17,022 nucleotides of DNA. Origin: Isotricha intestinalis (Eukaryota; Ciliophora; Litostomatea; Vestibuliferida; Isotrichidae). Positions within the stretch are counted from its first letter, which is position 1. Each line of letters starts with the position of its first letter. The notes under the pieces are model-generated. The model saw nothing but the letters and a program-made list of their open reading frames with translations. It ran no database searches and was not told the DNA's origin. Below, one piece after another: positions 15,203 to 17,022 of the stretch. Both the position numbers and the translations under genes were made by a program. The DNA is taken from NCBI GenBank assembly GCA_023807065.1, contig JAJJLU010004186.1, positions 1 through 17,022 on the forward strand, written 5' to 3'.

Positions 15203-15866
15203 TTTATATTATATAATAATTATAAAGTTTTATTTAGAACTTTTTTTATTATTCTAAATCAATTTTTAAAAATTAATATTTATTTTTGAAAATTAATCAT
15301 TGTTTTATTAAACTTTCTAAGAGCATTTGATTGTTGAACCCTTTTAGAACAAATGATTCTGAAATTATAAACATAGAATTTGAAAGAATAATAAAAGATT
15401 TTTAGATGAAAATATAGGAAAATAAAAATAAAAATGATAATCAAATAAATATTAATAGAGAAAAAATTTTTTACAAAAAAAATTTTAAAGAAATATATTA
15501 TATAAAAGATATAAGAATTAAAAAAAATGTTTTAATTTATATTATTTAATTTTATGTTATTTATCATAAAGAAAATTTAAGAGAATAATTAAAAAGAATT
15601 AAGTTATTAAAGTAAAATAAATTTATTGATAAAATAGTAATATTTAATTATAAATTGAAATGAGTGAATTATTATAAAGATATAAATAATAAAACATTTT
15701 TTTAATGTTTATATAGTTCTTTTTGTCAATCTATAAAATAAATAAGTTAGAATATCAAAAAATTATCATTATTTATTTATTTAAAGATAACATTATAAAC
15801 ATAAATATCTATTTTTTATTTTGTATATGATTATTATTATTAATAATATTGGAATCATATTCATTA
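15203..15866. other. AT-rich gap of 664 bp, possible weak coding remnant
   Basis: The spacer lies between the CNBD gene start and the end of the Asn/Lys-rich gene. It should contain the CNBD promoter. One plus-strand frame reads protein-like from about 15331 to 15399 (includes NPFRTNDSEIINIEFERI), then is broken by TAG twice and TAA several times. The stop density overall is close to random AT-rich DNA, so I do not call a gene. Confidence 0.4.
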
Positions 15867-17022
15867 TTATTCATTAACATCTGAAGAAAAAAAAGAATCT
15901 TTATATGAATTTTTAGTATTATTTTGGTTAATATTTCCAATTTCAGAAACATTATCTTCAAGACTTTTTCTTGCTTGAGGAGATTTTTCTTTATTTAAAA
16001 GATTTGAAGAATTTAAATGAAAAATTTTATTGTTAATTTGATTGAAACTTAATTTTGAATTTAAATTATGCTCAACAGAATTATCGTTTTTATTTAAATT
16101 GTGTTTTATATCATGATCATTTAAACGTACTGTATTTGTTTTAAAAATTGAAGATTCGTAATTATTATGATTTGAACGAACTGAATTTTTGGAAGTTTTT
16201 TTTGAAAATAAATTTTTTTTTATATTCATTTTTTCTGAATTATTAGTATTTTTTTTTTTAATATCAGTTTCAAATTCTGAATCTTCTATAAATTTTTTAT
16301 TAGAACTTTTAATAAATTTACTTTTATGAGCAATTGAATGATGATGTTTATTATATTCATCTTCTTCAAATTCTTTAAATTTTGGTGTAACATAATTTTG
16401 TTCATTAATTTCCTTTTCGTCGATCTTTTTGAATGCATCAGATGATAGCATTAAATAATTCTTTTTATTACTATTTAAATTTTTATCTTTTTCTTCTGTT
16501 TCAATTTTATGAATAAAATTTTTTGGTAATGAATTTGATCTATTACTATTACTTCTTTTTGAAATTAAATCTTGTCCTTCATTTATATTATTGTTTTTAA
16601 TATTTATATTTCCTTTTAAAGAATAAGAATAATTTCTATTACTATGACTTCTGATATGATTAATTTTATTTATATTACTTTCTTTATCTTCATCTTGATA
16701 TGTTTTAATTTTATTTGATTCTTTAATATTTTCAGTATCATTTTCATTATTTTTTTTTATTATTTTATTGTTTATTTCATGACTATCATTATTATCTTTT
16801 TTTTCTTCATCATTATTTTCTTCTTCTTTAATCTTTTGATTTTCATTTAATAATTTATGTATATTACGATCACTTTTATAACCATTTTCTTTATTTAAAT
16901 GATTAATATGAGGAATAATTTTGTTAAATTTAATGTTATTATTGTTCATATTATTAGATAAAGTTTTATTATGAACAATTTTTATATTATTTAAAATATC
17001 TTTATCAAAGATTAATCTAGCA
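15867..17022 (-). CDS. Asn/Lys-rich protein, C-terminal part, runs off right edge
   Basis: At least 384 residues are visible. The frame is open to the window edge: 24 codons precede the first ATG (16949) and read ARLIFDKDILNNIKIVHNK, without a stop. The ATG at 16949 sits inside a run of Asn codons and looks like an internal Met, so I treat the gene as 5'-partial. The visible part is Asn/Lys/Ser/Glu-rich, with many SNRS/HSNRN-type stretches and an acidic run near residues 66-84, and looks disordered throughout. No domain, zinc ligand set or membrane segment is seen; any folded domain would be further upstream. It ends DVNE before TAA. Function unknown. Confidence 0.7.
   Translation of the reverse strand, partial: ARLIFDKDILNNIKIVHNKTLSNNMNNNNIKFNKIIPHINHLNKENGYKSDRNIHKLLNENQKIKEEENNDEEKKDNNDSHEINNKIIKKNNENDTENIKESNKIKTYQDEDKESNINKINHIRSHSNRNYSYSLKGNINIKNNNINEGQDLISKRSNSNRSNSLPKNFIHKIETEEKDKNLNSNKKNYLMLSSDAFKKIDEKEINEQNYVTPKFKEFEEDEYNKHHHSIAHKSKFIKSSNKKFIEDSEFETDIKKKNTNNSEKMNIKKNLFSKKTSKNSVRSNHNNYESSIFKTNTVRLNDHDIKHNLNKNDNSVEHNLNSKLSFNQINNKIFHLNSSNLLNKEKSPQARKSLEDNVSEIGNINQNNTKNSYKDSFFSSDVNE

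Noticed and set aside
16947..16949. ATG at 16949 as the true start of the right-edge gene
   Set aside because: The frame stays open and protein-like for 24 more codons to the window edge, and the ATG lies within an Asn run.

Overview
The window is nuclear DNA of a unicellular eukaryote, most likely a ciliate. It is extremely AT-rich (by eye roughly four fifths A+T). Its proteins carry long Asn/Lys/Ser-rich low-complexity tails around eukaryotic signalling domains. Intergenic spacers are short and the one intron I can define is only 34 nt. Several families, such as the DPDGVYF/EGYDKHGGYY-motif protein and the tandem CNBD protein, look like ciliate families to me. Unlike Tetrahymena or Paramecium, the genes read with the standard code: complete genes end in TAA (seven) or TGA (one), Gln is CAA/CAG and Trp is TGG. 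I cannot name the species. A litostome or another standard-code ciliate would fit; the intron is longer than the 15-16 nt introns of heterotrichs.

Layout from left to right. Positions 1-739 (minus) hold the N-terminal part of an RBR-type E3 ubiquitin ligase that runs off the window and has two reading-frame breaks. Positions 740-2577 are a 1.8 kb gene-poor gap with two unusually GC-rich patches; one of these (about 1126-1282) forms a long stem, a crossing second stem and a T-run. The gap also holds possible remnants of decayed coding sequence. Positions 2578-5814 (minus) encode a 1078-residue Ser/Thr kinase of the CAMK/SNF1 type with a C-terminal UBA-like segment. A plus-strand trio follows: a PHD-finger protein (6081-6917), a PP2C phosphatase (7053-9146) and calcineurin B (9366-9917). 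From 10472 to the right edge all genes are on the minus strand: a two-exon 118-residue protein (10472-10862), a RanBPM/Gid1-like SPRY-LisH-CTLH protein (10936-12426), a 170-residue DPDGVYF-motif protein (12561-13073), a tandem cyclic-nucleotide-binding-domain protein (13415-15202) and the C-terminal part of an Asn/Lys-rich protein (15867 to beyond 17022).

The genes do not form an operon or a recognisable single pathway. Two themes recur: phospho-signalling (kinase, PP2C, calcineurin B, cyclic-nucleotide-binding-like protein) and ubiquitin ligation (RBR ligase, CTLH-complex subunit). I regard the co-location as probably incidental. The most unexplained DNA is the 740-2577 gap.
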